Assembly (NCBI GenBank): GCA_963978895.1 | Contig: OZ022238.1 | Location: 7,177,150-7,241,149, forward strand | Length of the DNA stretch: 64,000 nt | Source of the DNA: Erpobdella octoculata | Taxonomy: Eukaryota > Annelida > Clitellata > Hirudinida > Erpobdellidae | Reading direction: 5' to 3' | In this document: in pieces, positions 55,799-61,740 of the stretch | How positions within the stretch are numbered: position 1 is the stretch's first letter | Layout: every line of letters begins with the position of its first letter | Notes under the pieces: generated by a model | The model's database searches: none | Seen by the model: only the letters and a program-made list of their open reading frames with translations | Told to the model about the DNA's origin: nothing | Translations under genes and position numbers: made by a program

Positions 55799-58700
55799 TA
55801 GAGGGGGTTAACCTGCATTGCTCAGAGTTTTTCTCTCTCTTGCTCCTGTTTCTTCAACCAAAATTTCAGTACATTATATCCAATTGTACATTATATCCAA
55901 TTGTATGTTATATCCAATTGTACGTTATATCCAATTGTACGTTGTCCAGTAACAGGAGAGCAAGGGGGGAGGAAACGGGAGAGAGAAAAACGATAGAAAA
56001 ATCTTTAAAGTGCTAGGCAACGCCGTGTACACCGCTAGTTATTTAAATCATTACTTGCTGTTATATTTATTTTATAAGAACTAAAAGAGAATTTTAAGAA
56101 AGAATTAAAGTTAAAAAATTTTATCGCACATCCAGGAGAGGAAGTCGTCTGAAAGCAATTGATTTCATAGCTGGTAACAGAGAACAGATGGAGCATTTGA
56201 ATCAAATGGGAATCCGATTGATAACCATGAATGATGGGAGAGTTCAACTCGTTCACGTCTCATCCGAAGTAATTTCTTGTTTCTGTTTTGTGCGGCGTTT
56301 TTTTTTCACTGTTAAGTTATGTAAGTGTATGGGAGAAGAAATTATACTGAGCTGTTGTATCAAATCAAATCCCTTCCTCTCTCTTTGTCTTCAGTGTGGA
56401 ATATATTATAATATGAAAAATATGATTTCTTAATTTTATCAGTTAACTAAATAATAAATATATGTATTATTAATAAAAATACAGTTAATAAATAAAAATT
56501 TCAGGCAATATCACCTGAAGCAAGCCACGATGGAATGTTATTCATGCAAGAAATGATTGAACTTTCAAAGTCACAAACCAAAGAAGGTTCTATAACTTTG
56601 CCGTTATTAAACTCAGTTTTTTTTCTTCAAATCAATTCTTAATTATTCATATTTCTGCATCATATAACTGTATACATTTAGATTTAAATAAGCTGAAAAG
56701 GAATTCAAAATGTTAATGATAACTTTATTTATCAACCTGTTTAGTGCCTCTCGAACCCAGAGTGATACAGCTGTTGTCTTCTCCTATATTTGGTAGTATC
56801 GTTCTCAAGGCAGGTCCTGCACAGTTTGGACTCAATCTCAAAAATCATCAAGGAGTTTGTTACGATTATGATTTCTTTATTTTAAATTATATTCAAGTTT
56901 TATAATTTTTAAGTAATTAAAATGTATGTGGTTTCTAATAGAAAATTGTAAATCATCCCCAAGTGGATGCTCATAATACTTAATATGAAAGTTGATTTTG
57001 GTGTTTATTATGACAGGTAGAATAATCTTTATTAATCTTATCATGTTTGCTACAACAGATTGGAAGTAGAATAATCTTAATTAATCGTATCATGTTTATT
57101 ATGACAGATTGAAGGTAGAATTATCTTAATTAATCTTATCATTTTTATTACGACAGATTGAAGGTAGAATAATCGTAGCTAATCCGTACGATGGATGTTC
57201 TCCTCTGGAAAACAAAATGGAAGTTCAGTCGAAGATTGTTGTTGTTGAAAGAGGAGGATGCATGTTTGTTGAGAAGGTTGTGTTTGTTTTTATAAACAAC
57301 ATTCTCTCTCTTTGAGTGTTTGTGTTGAAAATGTTTGATCAAAATTTTTATTGAAAAAAGCCATGTAGAAATAAATTCAAATCGATGGATTTTTTGTGAA
57401 CGATATAATAATATTATAGTTATTGTTGTATAAGATTTGCAACATCTGCTATTAATGGAAATTTGATGATGCGATTAATTTTCTCATGAAATTTGTTTGC
57501 AGGCTCGCAACATCCAAGAAGCTGGTGGTATTGCCAGTGTCGTCTGTGGTCTGTGCTTTTATTTCTTGGCGTTTTATTGTTTATATATTTTCGTGTTGGA
57601 TTGTCTGTTTTGATGATTTAAAAATATTTGTATTTAAAATAAAGTTAAAATTATAAAAAATATATTATTCCTCAGACAACAACATGGCATCATCCGGCAC
57701 ACAGACTCAATACTTTTCCATGTCTGGAGATGGAAAAACCGACGTTAAAATTCCTGCAGTTTTTCTATTCATGGAAGAAGCGAAAATTCTTCACAATGCC
57801 ATCGCCACTAATCCTGAACTGGTTGTTTATGTTGGAGAAAGAGCCAGGAAATCAGGTTGATGTCAAAGAATGTAAATGCGCGTTCATCGATCAATGTGTG
57901 GTTGCTTCATCGGTTGTATTGATATGTGCCTCGTACTGTATTATGTGGTGATCTATAAGTGTGTGATTTTATAATTAATTGTACTTATATTTATGTTTTA
58001 TTGTACTTATTTACTTGTATGTTGTGTGTCATTCCTGATTTTTTTGAAAGTACTATTGTTTTTTCTGGTGTTATTATGAAATATATTTATTGGTAAATAA
58101 ATTTATAAATATCAAAAATATTTTGTTTTTTATTGTTTTAAGTTTGTTTTATCGTTCGTGCAATCCAGTATTTGCATCAGAACATTACATTTTCCCTTGC
58201 TCTAGAAAGCTGAAATAAAACTGAATTAGAGTTTTCTCTGCTGTCTAATGATTTAGTCTAATAACATTTCTACATAAATGTCAGCAAAGTTAAATAAACA
58301 AAAAATTGACTGAAAATACAAAATACAAGAATCAATCGTGATGCACTTCTACACTCTCACACTTATCAATTTCTCATTACACACAAATTGACACATATAA
58401 GTAAGTCGTGGAGTGAATGTGTATTTTGAGATTGTTAGGAAGGAAGATAATAACATTCTTTCCACGCTTGGTAAACATATAGTTTTTTATTTATTTTGAG
58501 TGTGGAAATAGATGTTATTGAGCGTGGAGATAGATGTTATTGAGTGTGGAGATAAATGTTAATGAGTGTTGAGATAAATGTATTTGAGTGTGGAGATAGA
58601 TGTAATTGAGTGGAGATAAATGTAATTGAGTGTGGAGATAAATGTTATTGAGTGGAGATAAATGTAATTTAGTGTGGAGATAAATGTAATTGAATGATGC

Positions 58701-60917
58701 AATAAATGTAATTGACTGTTAAAATAAATGTAATTGGGCGTTGAGATAAATGTAATTGAGTGTAGAGATATAAATATGATGCATTTGACTCCAATGTAGA
58801 GGAAGTAATGAAGAAGTACGTGGACGTGAAGAGCACTGTGGAACAATTTGCGAACGCCCTCGAGAAAATGGTCGATTCAACAAATAACCCCTCGGAAGAT
58901 GACGTCCGACCGAACTTCAACGAGAAAACCCACAAAACTCTCGAATTCATCCTCAACCGGCTCGGCCTCGAACGACTCGTGCCGATCGTCAAGCCGAGAC
59001 TCTCGAATGTCGCCGACGACGATTTCATTGAAACTTCGCAGGTCAAGGTCATCAGGCAGATGGCCGACACGAGTTGCGAGACGATAGATGAGCATGCAAA
59101 GAAGTGCAGTCAGGAGAATACGAAAGGAGATACGGGAACTTTACCCGCGGTTGCGCCAGCGGAAAGCGACGGAGCGGGAATGAATTCGGGGACAGGCGGG
59201 GTCGATGGATTGAAGAATGGAGAAGAACAACAAAGAAATGCAAGGCTTATTTATGGGGAAGTGATGCTTCTGTTGCAAAAATGTACGAACATTGGAAAGT
59301 TGCAGTTGGCCATGGAGTTTGATTTCAAGAAAGTGAGTTGTTGTGTTCATCATCATCATCAGTTGTGTTCATCATCATCATCAGTTGTGTTCATCATCAT
59401 CATCAGTTATTTCAAAGGATTTATTTCTTTAATGCTGAGTTAAGGTTTTAAAATTTTTCTATAATAACTTACGAACCTGACTTGATTATTATATTGTGTT
59501 TTGTAACAAAATTTGACCTCGATGTATTATTAAACCTGGCCTTACTTGGGACTCATATTCTATCAGCTGGAGTAGCAAAGCAGTTAAAACATTTAAAGTT
59601 GTCTTGTTATTCGTCATTGTAGTGATGTTTGTTTGTCACGTTGCAGTTTCTATAACATCAGAATGTGAATGTTTGTGGTTAATCGATTACTAACGTAATT
59701 GTTTTAATAACCTTCAGACGTCCGATGCACTGGCTCGTCTCACGGAACACGCGTACACGTCTGGTGCTATGGGGTTTGGAGTTGAAACGGAGACCATGTT
59801 GGAGAGAATAAAAAACAGGTTGACAATAAACTCTGACGACGAAGAATGCATTCTCCCTCCATCCCATGAACAACAGAAACACTCGTCGGCAGACTACGAA
59901 ACTGACAAAAACAAACCGTCCGACGAAGAAGAAGACAAAAAAGTAATTTTCACCGTGGCAAAGTCTCTGAACGTCGACTCCGGAAAGTTGAACGAGGTTT
60001 TGGATCAGTTCGTCGAAAACCAGGTGGCCGATCTTTTCAAGCAGCTCTGGGTCGCAACCACCAACGACGACAAAAACGCCGCTGGAGAAGCTGGACAAAG
60101 TTCAGACGAGCAAAAATGCTCCGACTCGAGCATCGACGGAAAAACGAAGAAAGAGGAATCGCTTACGGTTAACATTCACAAGAAGGCCGTTCGACTGGGC
60201 GAACATAAAAACGTCGCCGATTTGGTGAAAAGAATGGTGGAAGATAATCAGAGTGAAAAAAATAATTTCAAGTCATTTTCAACCATCACTTGCAACCAGG
60301 ATGGATGCTTTGAAATATCTATCGACGAAAAAGTTAGTCTAGTTTACCTTGAGCGATATGAAGAATTACTTATTAATACAGTTTGTTTAATTAATATTCA
60401 ACGAATATTGTATTGTATTTTTGCAATGTGGTCTCTCTATTGATCATGTCAGGAATCTATCAAAGAAAGTCTGCCTCAAGGAAATTCTGAAAATGAACGA
60501 GACGATGTCATTGTTAAATCAGTTTATCTCACAACTAATAACGCTGATGAGCTTCCATCAACCAGGCAAGAAATCAACTCTCCGGTTGTCAGTGATTGGA
60601 CAAGGACCAACGATCAGGGTGCTTCAACCACCTCGACTGACAATGAAGATGGTGCTTCCACGACCACAACAAATGCTGCCGACGAAGAGAAAGCTTCCTC
60701 TACTCTAACCGGCATCGATCAAGAGAGGAGCTCCAACAACAACATCAACAACGAAGGAGACTTCACTACCTTAACGCATCATGTGCCTTTGAAATCTCCC
60801 GATCAGCCGTCATCGTCGTCACCTTCGTCATCTGCTAGCACATCTGACGACACAAGAACTCACAATTTACCCGTTGATGATGATGGCGGTGGTGGTGGTG
60901 ATAATGATGCAACGTAA
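26959..60917 (+). CDS. EDEM3: EDEM3-like ER degradation-enhancing alpha-mannosidase-like protein (24 exons, complete)
   Basis: Exons: 26959-27062, 27130-27175, 27249-27349, 27436-27475, 27948-28060, 28160-28313, 28477-28611, 29517-29622, 29748-29845, 53253-53378, 53661-53744, 54371-54454, 54606-54730, 54959-55118, 55548-55750, 56136-56268, 56505-56586, 56745-56854, 57157-57276, 57503-57548, 57676-57855, 58800-59332, 59718-60332, 60453-60917. Every join is in frame with GT-AG ends; total 1320 residues. Order: signal peptide, GH47 domain, PA domain, long acidic/Ser-Thr-rich tail. EDEM proteins act in the ER lumen on misfolded N-glycoproteins, trimming mannose and promoting ERAD. The GH47-plus-PA order identifies the EDEM3 branch, since EDEM1 and EDEM2 lack PA. 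Intron 9 is 23.4 kb and packed with transposons. Exons 1-21 are certain; the tail (exons 22-24) rests on frame, splice sites and openness. Confidence 0.93.
30222..30470 (-). pseudogene. hAT transposase C-terminal fragment (ZBED-like)
   Basis: Reads [38 protein letters not shown] and [14 protein letters not shown]. This is the hATC dimerisation region typical of Ac/hobo/ZBED-type transposases (ARKYLSAP...SVPSERLFS...AEMLLFLKYNL). The frame is open to a stop at 30222, but nothing upstream is recognisable, so it is a truncated copy. Confidence 0.75.
31140..31235. mobile_element. GGGGAT-rich transposon-end-like sequence
   Basis: CACGGGGACAAACG...ATCCCCATCCCCAACCATCCCCG is a run of variants of the hexamer CCCCAT/C. 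Such subterminal hexamer clusters are common near hAT element ends, and a hAT tail lies just to the right. The assignment is an inference. Confidence 0.35.
31355..31648 (-). pseudogene. Second hAT transposase C-terminal fragment, frameshifted
   Basis: [20 protein letters not shown] resembles the acidic spacer plus DPLAYWKEN motif that precedes the hAT dimerisation domain. After one frameshift near 31525 the sequence gives [18 protein letters not shown] and [10 protein letters not shown], matching VPATSVPSERVFS...ML.FLHKN. It is a different copy from the one at 30.2 kb, since both represent the same protein end. Confidence 0.6.
31857..31985. repeat. 21/24-bp minisatellite coding-like repeat
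   Basis: Units built around TCATCGTCTGGTTTGCCTCC vary in length by three bases. On the minus strand they read acidic [15 protein letters not shown] repeats. The repeat lies just beyond the myotubularin-like fragment but in another frame. No evidence of translation. Confidence 0.85.
32025..32579 (-). pseudogene. Myotubularin-related (MTMR3/4-like) PH-GRAM fragment, probable retrocopy
   Basis: An open frame of about 184 codons contains [43 protein letters not shown] and a later ELIRMGF. The order and spacing (GE..., SNYRL, VPLRLIDSVE, ...W...L, then FRRMGF) fit the PH-GRAM domain and start of the phosphatase domain of MTMR proteins, which bind and dephosphorylate phosphoinositides. No catalytic CX5R region follows; the frame ends at 32025. 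Because several usual exon-sized blocks run together without introns, a processed copy is likely. It could instead be one large exon moved by a transposon. Confidence 0.5.
32990..33363 (-). pseudogene. Tail of a pogo/Tc1-type transposase with PHD-like finger, frameshifted
   Basis: The frame from 33363 reads [12 protein letters not shown] and a Lys-rich linker. Past a stop it continues as [28 protein letters not shown] and, after a +1 shift, SCDLCRDSD then stop. The Cys/His spacing (CX2C ... CX2CX4HX2C ... CX2C) matches the PHD-like finger that closes many invertebrate pogo-like DDE transposases. The DDE core is not present here, so the identity is inferred from the tail only. Confidence 0.5.
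33843..34178 (-). pseudogene. Tyrosine-recombinase-like fragment (tentative)
   Basis: [26 protein letters not shown] and [12 protein letters not shown] resemble the start of the core domain in eukaryotic tyrosine-recombinase elements (ARD...NA.R...L.N......HKT....G.A). The catalytic Arg region may be ENACRP; the downstream HxxR and Tyr are not seen before the stop at 33843. Low certainty. Confidence 0.35.
34193..34624 (-). pseudogene. Ty3/gypsy retrotransposon RNase H fragment
   Basis: [21 protein letters not shown] is the signature end of the Ty3/gypsy RNase H domain, where the element pol polyprotein proceeds toward integrase. The following residues (LQEADHSL...) fit the linker before the integrase zinc finger, but the frame ends at 34193 and no integrase core follows. 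It is a truncated element fragment. Confidence 0.75.
35446..36889 (-). CDS. Apparently intact five-exon MULE-type transposase gene, nested antisense in EDEM3
   Basis: Exons 36889-36693, 36615-36414, 36329-35970, 35914-35768 and 35700-35446 join in frame with canonical GT...AG ends. Introns are 77, 84, 55 and 67 bp. The product is 386 residues from ATG to stop. MULE landmarks occur in order: SLSLDATFK (Asp129), [29 protein letters not shown] (Asp219), [24 protein letters not shown] text in exon 4, TWIVGLF...W and [11 protein letters not shown] (Glu336). These are the expected DDE positions and the C...H...Q segment of the MULE domain. No FLYWCH finger is present and the C-terminus is short. 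It may be an active or recently active transposase, or a domesticated gene. Its own terminal inverted repeats were not found. Confidence 0.75.
37012..37080 (-). mobile_element. hAT-Charlie-like terminal inverted repeat
   Basis: On the minus strand from 37072 the sequence starts CAGTGGTTCTCAACCTGTTG, followed by GTCACGACCCCAACGGGGGTCG. CAGTGGTTCTCAACC with a G/C-rich GACCCC stem is a well-known end of hAT-Charlie-type elements in animals. CTCTAAGC at 37073-37080 could be the 8-bp target duplication. The other end was not found. Confidence 0.55.
37560..38905 (-). pseudogene. FLYWCH-MULE transposase pseudogene
   Basis: Read leftward with several frame changes: [20 protein letters not shown] and KTFWKCKQF (FLYWCH-type finger), [20 protein letters not shown] then [36 protein letters not shown] (first Asp), [20 protein letters not shown] (second Asp), [27 protein letters not shown] (Glu) and [17 protein letters not shown]. 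The full order matches a FLYWCH-MULE transposase. Stops follow CFFHFSQCL and LP, and frameshifts occur near 38270, 38050 and 37820, so it is dead. It differs clearly from the intact MULE gene at 35.4-36.9 kb and lies on the same strand. Confidence 0.75.
38853..39298. repeat. 246-bp segmental tandem duplication (200-bp identical arms)
   Basis: Bases 38853-39052 recur at 39099-39298 with no difference that I can find, 46 bp apart. The right copy ends inside the RAD21-like exon, overlapping its last few bases and splice donor. The left copy ends inside the FLYWCH finger of the MULE pseudogene. Identity implies a very recent duplication or an assembly duplication. Confidence 0.93.
39294..39444 (-). 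pseudogene. RAD21-like cohesin exon fragment with splice sites
   Basis: Between AACCAG (acceptor, 39446-39445) and AACAG/GTGAGG (donor at 39293-39292) lies a 151-nt open stretch reading [37 protein letters not shown] and TKVLMN. It resembles the conserved middle region of RAD21 (RKRKLIVDSVK...QLSD.SDIVTTLDLAPPTK.LM). RAD21 is the kleisin subunit of cohesin. Only this exon is seen, antisense inside EDEM3, so it is a captured or duplicated fragment and not a working gene. Confidence 0.6.
39763..40005 (-). pseudogene. LINE endonuclease-tail fragment
   Basis: [20 protein letters not shown] followed by [10 protein letters not shown] matches the end of the AP-endonuclease domain of many non-LTR retrotransposons (ADC.TDH.LV..K.RLR). 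Nothing recognisable of the reverse transcriptase follows at this spot. Confidence 0.6.
40225..40470 (-). pseudogene. ULP1-like (C48) cysteine peptidase C-terminal fragment
   Basis: [18 protein letters not shown] has the Q-x-N/D-x-Y-D/N-C-G-V/I-F-V box holding the catalytic Cys and oxyanion Gln of ULP1/SENP peptidases. A Cys/His cluster ([15 protein letters not shown]) follows. The His and Asp of the triad would lie upstream and are not recognised. Such domains occur in several transposon families, and a MULE relic lies 1.3 kb away. Confidence 0.45.
41204..41346 (-). pseudogene. L2/CR1-type LINE reverse transcriptase C-terminus and 3' tail
   Basis: [20 protein letters not shown] followed by [10 protein letters not shown] ends at TAA (41206-41204). 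The sequence AP.LWN.LP..IR...S...FK..LKT.LF is the conserved last segment of L2/CR1-type LINE proteins. Downstream lies a short 3' UTR and an ATTATTATTATG tail near 41163-41172, the kind of short-repeat end such elements have. Confidence 0.72.
41642..42779 (-). pseudogene. R2-like non-LTR retrotransposon, N-terminal zinc finger and start of RT
   Basis: The 5' part (42779-42084) holds a single C2H2 finger, [18 protein letters not shown]...H (CX2CX12HX4H), then [14 protein letters not shown] and a basic helical stretch, as in R2/R2-like proteins. Past a broken segment, 41860-41642 gives [27 protein letters not shown] and then decays, which is RT motif 0/1 of the same clade. Stops and frameshifts separate the parts. 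It does not lie in rDNA, so it is an R2-like relative or a fragment. Confidence 0.65.
42885..44433 (-). pseudogene. Non-LTR retrotransposon ORF1 (gag-like, CCHC knuckles), frameshifted
   Basis: ORF1 starts [11 protein letters not shown] at 44433, continues after frame changes near 44140 and 43980, and carries three zinc knuckles: [27 protein letters not shown] and [16 protein letters not shown]. This is the I/jockey-type gag layout. The C-terminal coiled segment ([21 protein letters not shown], then [17 protein letters not shown]) is interrupted by about 250 bp near 43161-43400, flanked by two copies of a 75-bp phrase. No ORF2 follows. Confidence 0.68.
44513..44695 (-). other. Short open frame, unknown
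   Basis: Sixty codons ([20 protein letters not shown]...) with helical character and an ATG. It precedes the ORF1 start on the same strand and may be a decayed transposon leader. No family recognised. Confidence 0.2.
45257..45800 (-). pseudogene. Ty3/gypsy-like fragment, copy 1
   Basis: This stretch is nearly identical to 50620-51300 (for example TTGGTTTCGACTTCTTGAAC and CTTTCTCTTGCGGTATTTCG). It therefore belongs to the same element as the gypsy polyprotein end there. It is uninterrupted here, while copy 2 carries an insertion after TTTCTCT. It is followed near 45798 by AATAAACATAGACATATCAA, found also at 50046 and 51289, perhaps LTR-related. Confidence 0.6.
46568..46837 (-). pseudogene. 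Gypsy-type Gag fragment
   Basis: [40 protein letters not shown] and [12 protein letters not shown] match the capsid-like Gag of Ty3/gypsy elements (LPPFW..DP..WF...EA.F....I....TKF..VV..L...V..EV.DLI..PP). Frame ends before any nucleocapsid knuckle. Truncated. Confidence 0.7.
47460..48470 (-). pseudogene. Penelope-like element: reverse transcriptase plus GIY-YIG endonuclease, one stop
   Basis: One reading frame spans 48470-47460 except for a single TGA at 47783-47781. RT motifs: [31 protein letters not shown] and [10 protein letters not shown] (the FVDD box). After the stop, [20 protein letters not shown] and [12 protein letters not shown] form a GIY-YIG nuclease of the Penelope type with its upstream Cys motif. 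Penelope-like elements are a retroelement class with this RT/GIY-YIG order. Upstream RT parts and terminal repeats are not recognised. Confidence 0.82.
48795..49765 (-). pseudogene. L2/CR1-type LINE: ORF1 end and endonuclease start with in-frame insertion
   Basis: The frame 49765-49307 includes [19 protein letters not shown] and [14 protein letters not shown], the trailing part of LINE ORF1 proteins. 49304-48795 begins ORF2: [34 protein letters not shown] and [11 protein letters not shown] are AP-endonuclease motifs. Between the first two, about 46 residues (49101-48964) do not belong to the family and look inserted while keeping the frame open. No RT follows on this side; an RT C-terminus of this class is at 41.2 kb. 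Confidence 0.7.
50105..51300 (-). pseudogene. Ty3/gypsy polyprotein end, copy 2, with a 190-bp insertion
   Basis: [20 protein letters not shown] is the integrase C-terminal GPY-like region of gypsy elements; after a frameshift [10 protein letters not shown] and IMKTRSGR lead to a stop near 50115. Upstream the segment repeats copy 1 (45.26-45.80 kb). Relative to copy 1, about 190 bp (50986-51175) are inserted after TTTCTCT. That insert carries the kinase exon described separately. Confidence 0.68.
51034..51111 (-). pseudogene. MAP2K (MKK4/7-like) kinase exon fragment with intact splice sites
   Basis: Between TTCAACAG (acceptor, 51113-51112) and CTG/GTTTAG (donor, 51033-51032) lie 26 codons beginning PERIKSDP and ending [15 protein letters not shown]. 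This is kinase subdomains VIII-IX (APE box to DVWSLG) of MAP kinase kinases, closest in pattern to MKK4/MKK7 (YD.R.DVWSLGI.L). The exon sits inside a 190-bp insertion within a gypsy fragment, antisense to EDEM3, with no neighbouring kinase exons. It is a genomic exon capture, not a processed copy. Confidence 0.72.
51598..51816 (-). pseudogene. Start of gypsy Gag next to the 5' LTR
   Basis: ATG at 51816 lies 17 bases after the LTR end and opens 72 codons ([17 protein letters not shown]...) with [11 protein letters not shown], a match to the FD.WF.RY.D opening of Mag-type Gag. The frame stops at 51598 and the element is truncated there. Confidence 0.65.
51819..51829 (-). other. Primer binding site complementary to tRNA-Ser
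   Basis: Minus-strand TGGCGACGAGG directly follows the LTR. It is the reverse complement of the CCTCGTCGCCA end of tRNA-Ser(GCU), a primer used by Mag-clade Ty3/gypsy elements. Confidence 0.7.
51833..52025 (-). repeat. 193-bp LTR of a gypsy (Mag-like) retrotransposon
   Basis: On the minus strand it begins TGTTA and ends TAACA, a perfect short inverted end pair, and contains AATAAA (51883-51878). A tRNA-Ser primer site and Gag ATG follow, so it is a 5' LTR. I did not find a matching 3' LTR in the window. Confidence 0.72.
52190..52560 (-). pseudogene. R2-like reverse transcriptase fragment
   Basis: [31 protein letters not shown] and, after a frameshift, [20 protein letters not shown] are RT motifs 1-3 of the R2-like clade (DGVT..QL, Q.AF...DG...[12 protein letters not shown]). 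Several motifs between them are missing, so there was an internal deletion. Confidence 0.65.
53253..55118 (+). CDS. EDEM3: EDEM3 exons 10-14: second half of GH47 domain
   Basis: Reading resumes after the giant intron with HYKAIMKYV and [11 protein letters not shown], then FPGLQ-like [92 protein letters not shown] and [11 protein letters not shown]. The Thr-Thr-Glu-Ala-His box near residues 472-476 is the conserved end of GH47 domains, where the threonine helps bind calcium. Cys423 (VECGF) pairs by position with Cys64 in the family. Splice acceptor 53251-53252 and all later sites are canonical. Confidence 0.93.
55548..57855 (+). CDS. EDEM3: EDEM3 exons 15-21: acidic linker and protease-associated (PA) domain
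   Basis: Exon 15 has an acidic Glu/Asp run ([14 protein letters not shown]), then CPSAAHLF and [12 protein letters not shown]. Exon 16 carries [20 protein letters not shown] and exon 17 [10 protein letters not shown]. Exons 18-21 form the PA domain: [42 protein letters not shown], then [20 protein letters not shown] domains are protein-interaction lids; in EDEM3 this domain marks the subfamily. The last donor (AAATCAG/GTTGAT at 57855/57856) is followed at once by an in-frame TGA (57858-57860) if not spliced. Confidence 0.9.
55757..55795. repeat. (TA)n run in EDEM3 intron 15
   Basis: Alternating TA just after the exon 15 donor, at the left edge of the candidate foldback element. Confidence 0.9.
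55796..56040. mobile_element. Candidate foldback/MITE in EDEM3 intron 15
   Basis: The left edge ACTAGAGGGGGTTAACCTGC is an imperfect reverse complement of the right edge GCAACGCCGTGTACACCGCTAGT. Inside, TTTTTCTCTCTCTTGCTCC pairs with GGAGAGCAAG and GAGAGAGAAAAA. The centre holds four copies of the 17-bp unit ACGTTATATCCAATTGT. Non-coding. Confidence 0.45.
57012..57156 (+). repeat. Tandem 49-bp copies of the exon 19 splice acceptor region
   Basis: Immediately before exon 19, the phrase ACAG-ATTGAAGGTAGAATAATC is present four times. AG dinucleotides end at 57016, 57058, 57107 and 57156 (the last is the true site), and the last three are spaced exactly 49 bp. Copies 2 and 3 duplicate the acceptor plus the first ~18 exon bases. 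Use of either decoy shifts the frame and reads into TGA across the real exon start. Confidence 0.9.
58497..58770. repeat. 22-bp minisatellite ending just before EDEM3 exon 22
   Basis: About a dozen copies of GAGTGTGGAGATAAATGTAATT with length and base variants, ending some 30 bp before the exon 22 acceptor. It is purine-rich in the transcript. Confidence 0.92.
58800..60917 (+). CDS. EDEM3: EDEM3 exons 22-24: 537-codon C-terminal extension of unknown function
   Basis: Exon 22 follows an acceptor at 58798-58799 and joins codon-perfectly to exon 21. It reads Lys/Asp/Glu-rich helical sequence ([46 protein letters not shown]). Exon 23 holds [17 protein letters not shown], an acidic DEEEDKK patch and [17 protein letters not shown] text. 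Exon 24 is Ser/Thr/Asn/Asp-rich, ends Gly-Gly-Asp-Asn-Asp-Ala-Thr, then TAA at 60915-60917. Human EDEM3 has an acidic tail of roughly 150 residues ending KDEL; here the tail is far longer and lacks KDEL. GC content is higher than in flanking introns, supporting coding. I do not recognise a domain. It could in principle be a separate downstream gene, but no start codon or promoter is evident and the frame continues. Confidence 0.72.
59338..59405. repeat. 22-bp repeat x3 after the exon 22 donor
   Basis: Three copies of TTGTGTTCATCATCATCATCAG directly after GTGAGT of intron 22. They keep the read-through frame open, which makes exon 22 look longer than it is. Confidence 0.9.
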
Positions 60918-61740
60918 TTTACATGTATAATAATATGTTAACATCAGTATGATATGCTAACCCTCTTTCCAGTATACTACAGACTTTCTATGTGTTGGTC
61001 TTAGGGAAGATACTTTTTTTGCAGATATATTGTTATCAATATTATTATGCAGGCTCAGTAGTTAATATTATCACACAGACTGTAATTTGTATTATACGAG
61101 CTCAGTAATTTGTATTGTTATACAGGCTCTGTAATTTGTATTGTAATACAGGTTCTGTAATTTGTATTATAATACAGGCTCTGTAATTTATATTGCAATA
61201 CATGCTGTTATTTGTATCATTATGTAGCTGTGTAATTACTATTATAAGACCGGCCCTGTAACTTTTATTGTTATTAAGGCTCCAGAATTTTCTTGTTCAG
61301 GTTACAAAAGAATATTATTTTACCGACTCCGTACTAATACTATTACGGAGTTTCCATTATATCTATTTATAGCTCACGCCCTGCAATCTATATTATTATT
61401 ATGTCACTTGTTTCTTTTTTGATATTTCTGTTGTGAATTATCTCATCATCTCTTCTTTTTTTTTTTAATAATTATGTGGAAATAATTTTAATATTTTGGC
61501 ACTAAAAATGGTGGTAGAAGTGGCTGGCTGGTTATTGAAGTTTATTTTAAGAAAAAAAAACGTAATTTAACTTTTTAGATTAATCTTCATTTGAACTAGT
61601 AATGTTTGTGGGTTAATTGGTTGGGTTTCTTTATTAGGTTTTGCTTTCACCTGTTCTTCTTGACCAACTCAACCGAACACGGAGTGAGATTTATAGAAAG
61701 TCAGGCAGCCATGTTCAATAAATCACTGGAAACTTCTCTA
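60918..61740 (+). other. EDEM3 3' UTR with 26-bp repeats and a poly(A) signal
   Basis: After the stop, six diverged copies of GTAATTTGTATTATAATACAGGCTCT lie at about 61080-61240. AATAAA at 61717-61722 is the best poly(A) signal, giving a 3' UTR of roughly 0.8 kb. Confidence 0.5.

Noticed and set aside
57730..57951. 73-codon frame overlapping EDEM3 exon 21
   Set aside because: Wrong frame; the true frame matches the PA domain.
60453..60917. A KDEL-type ER retention signal at the EDEM3 C-terminus
   Set aside because: Looked for and absent; the protein ends Asn-Asp-Ala-Thr in the spliced frame.
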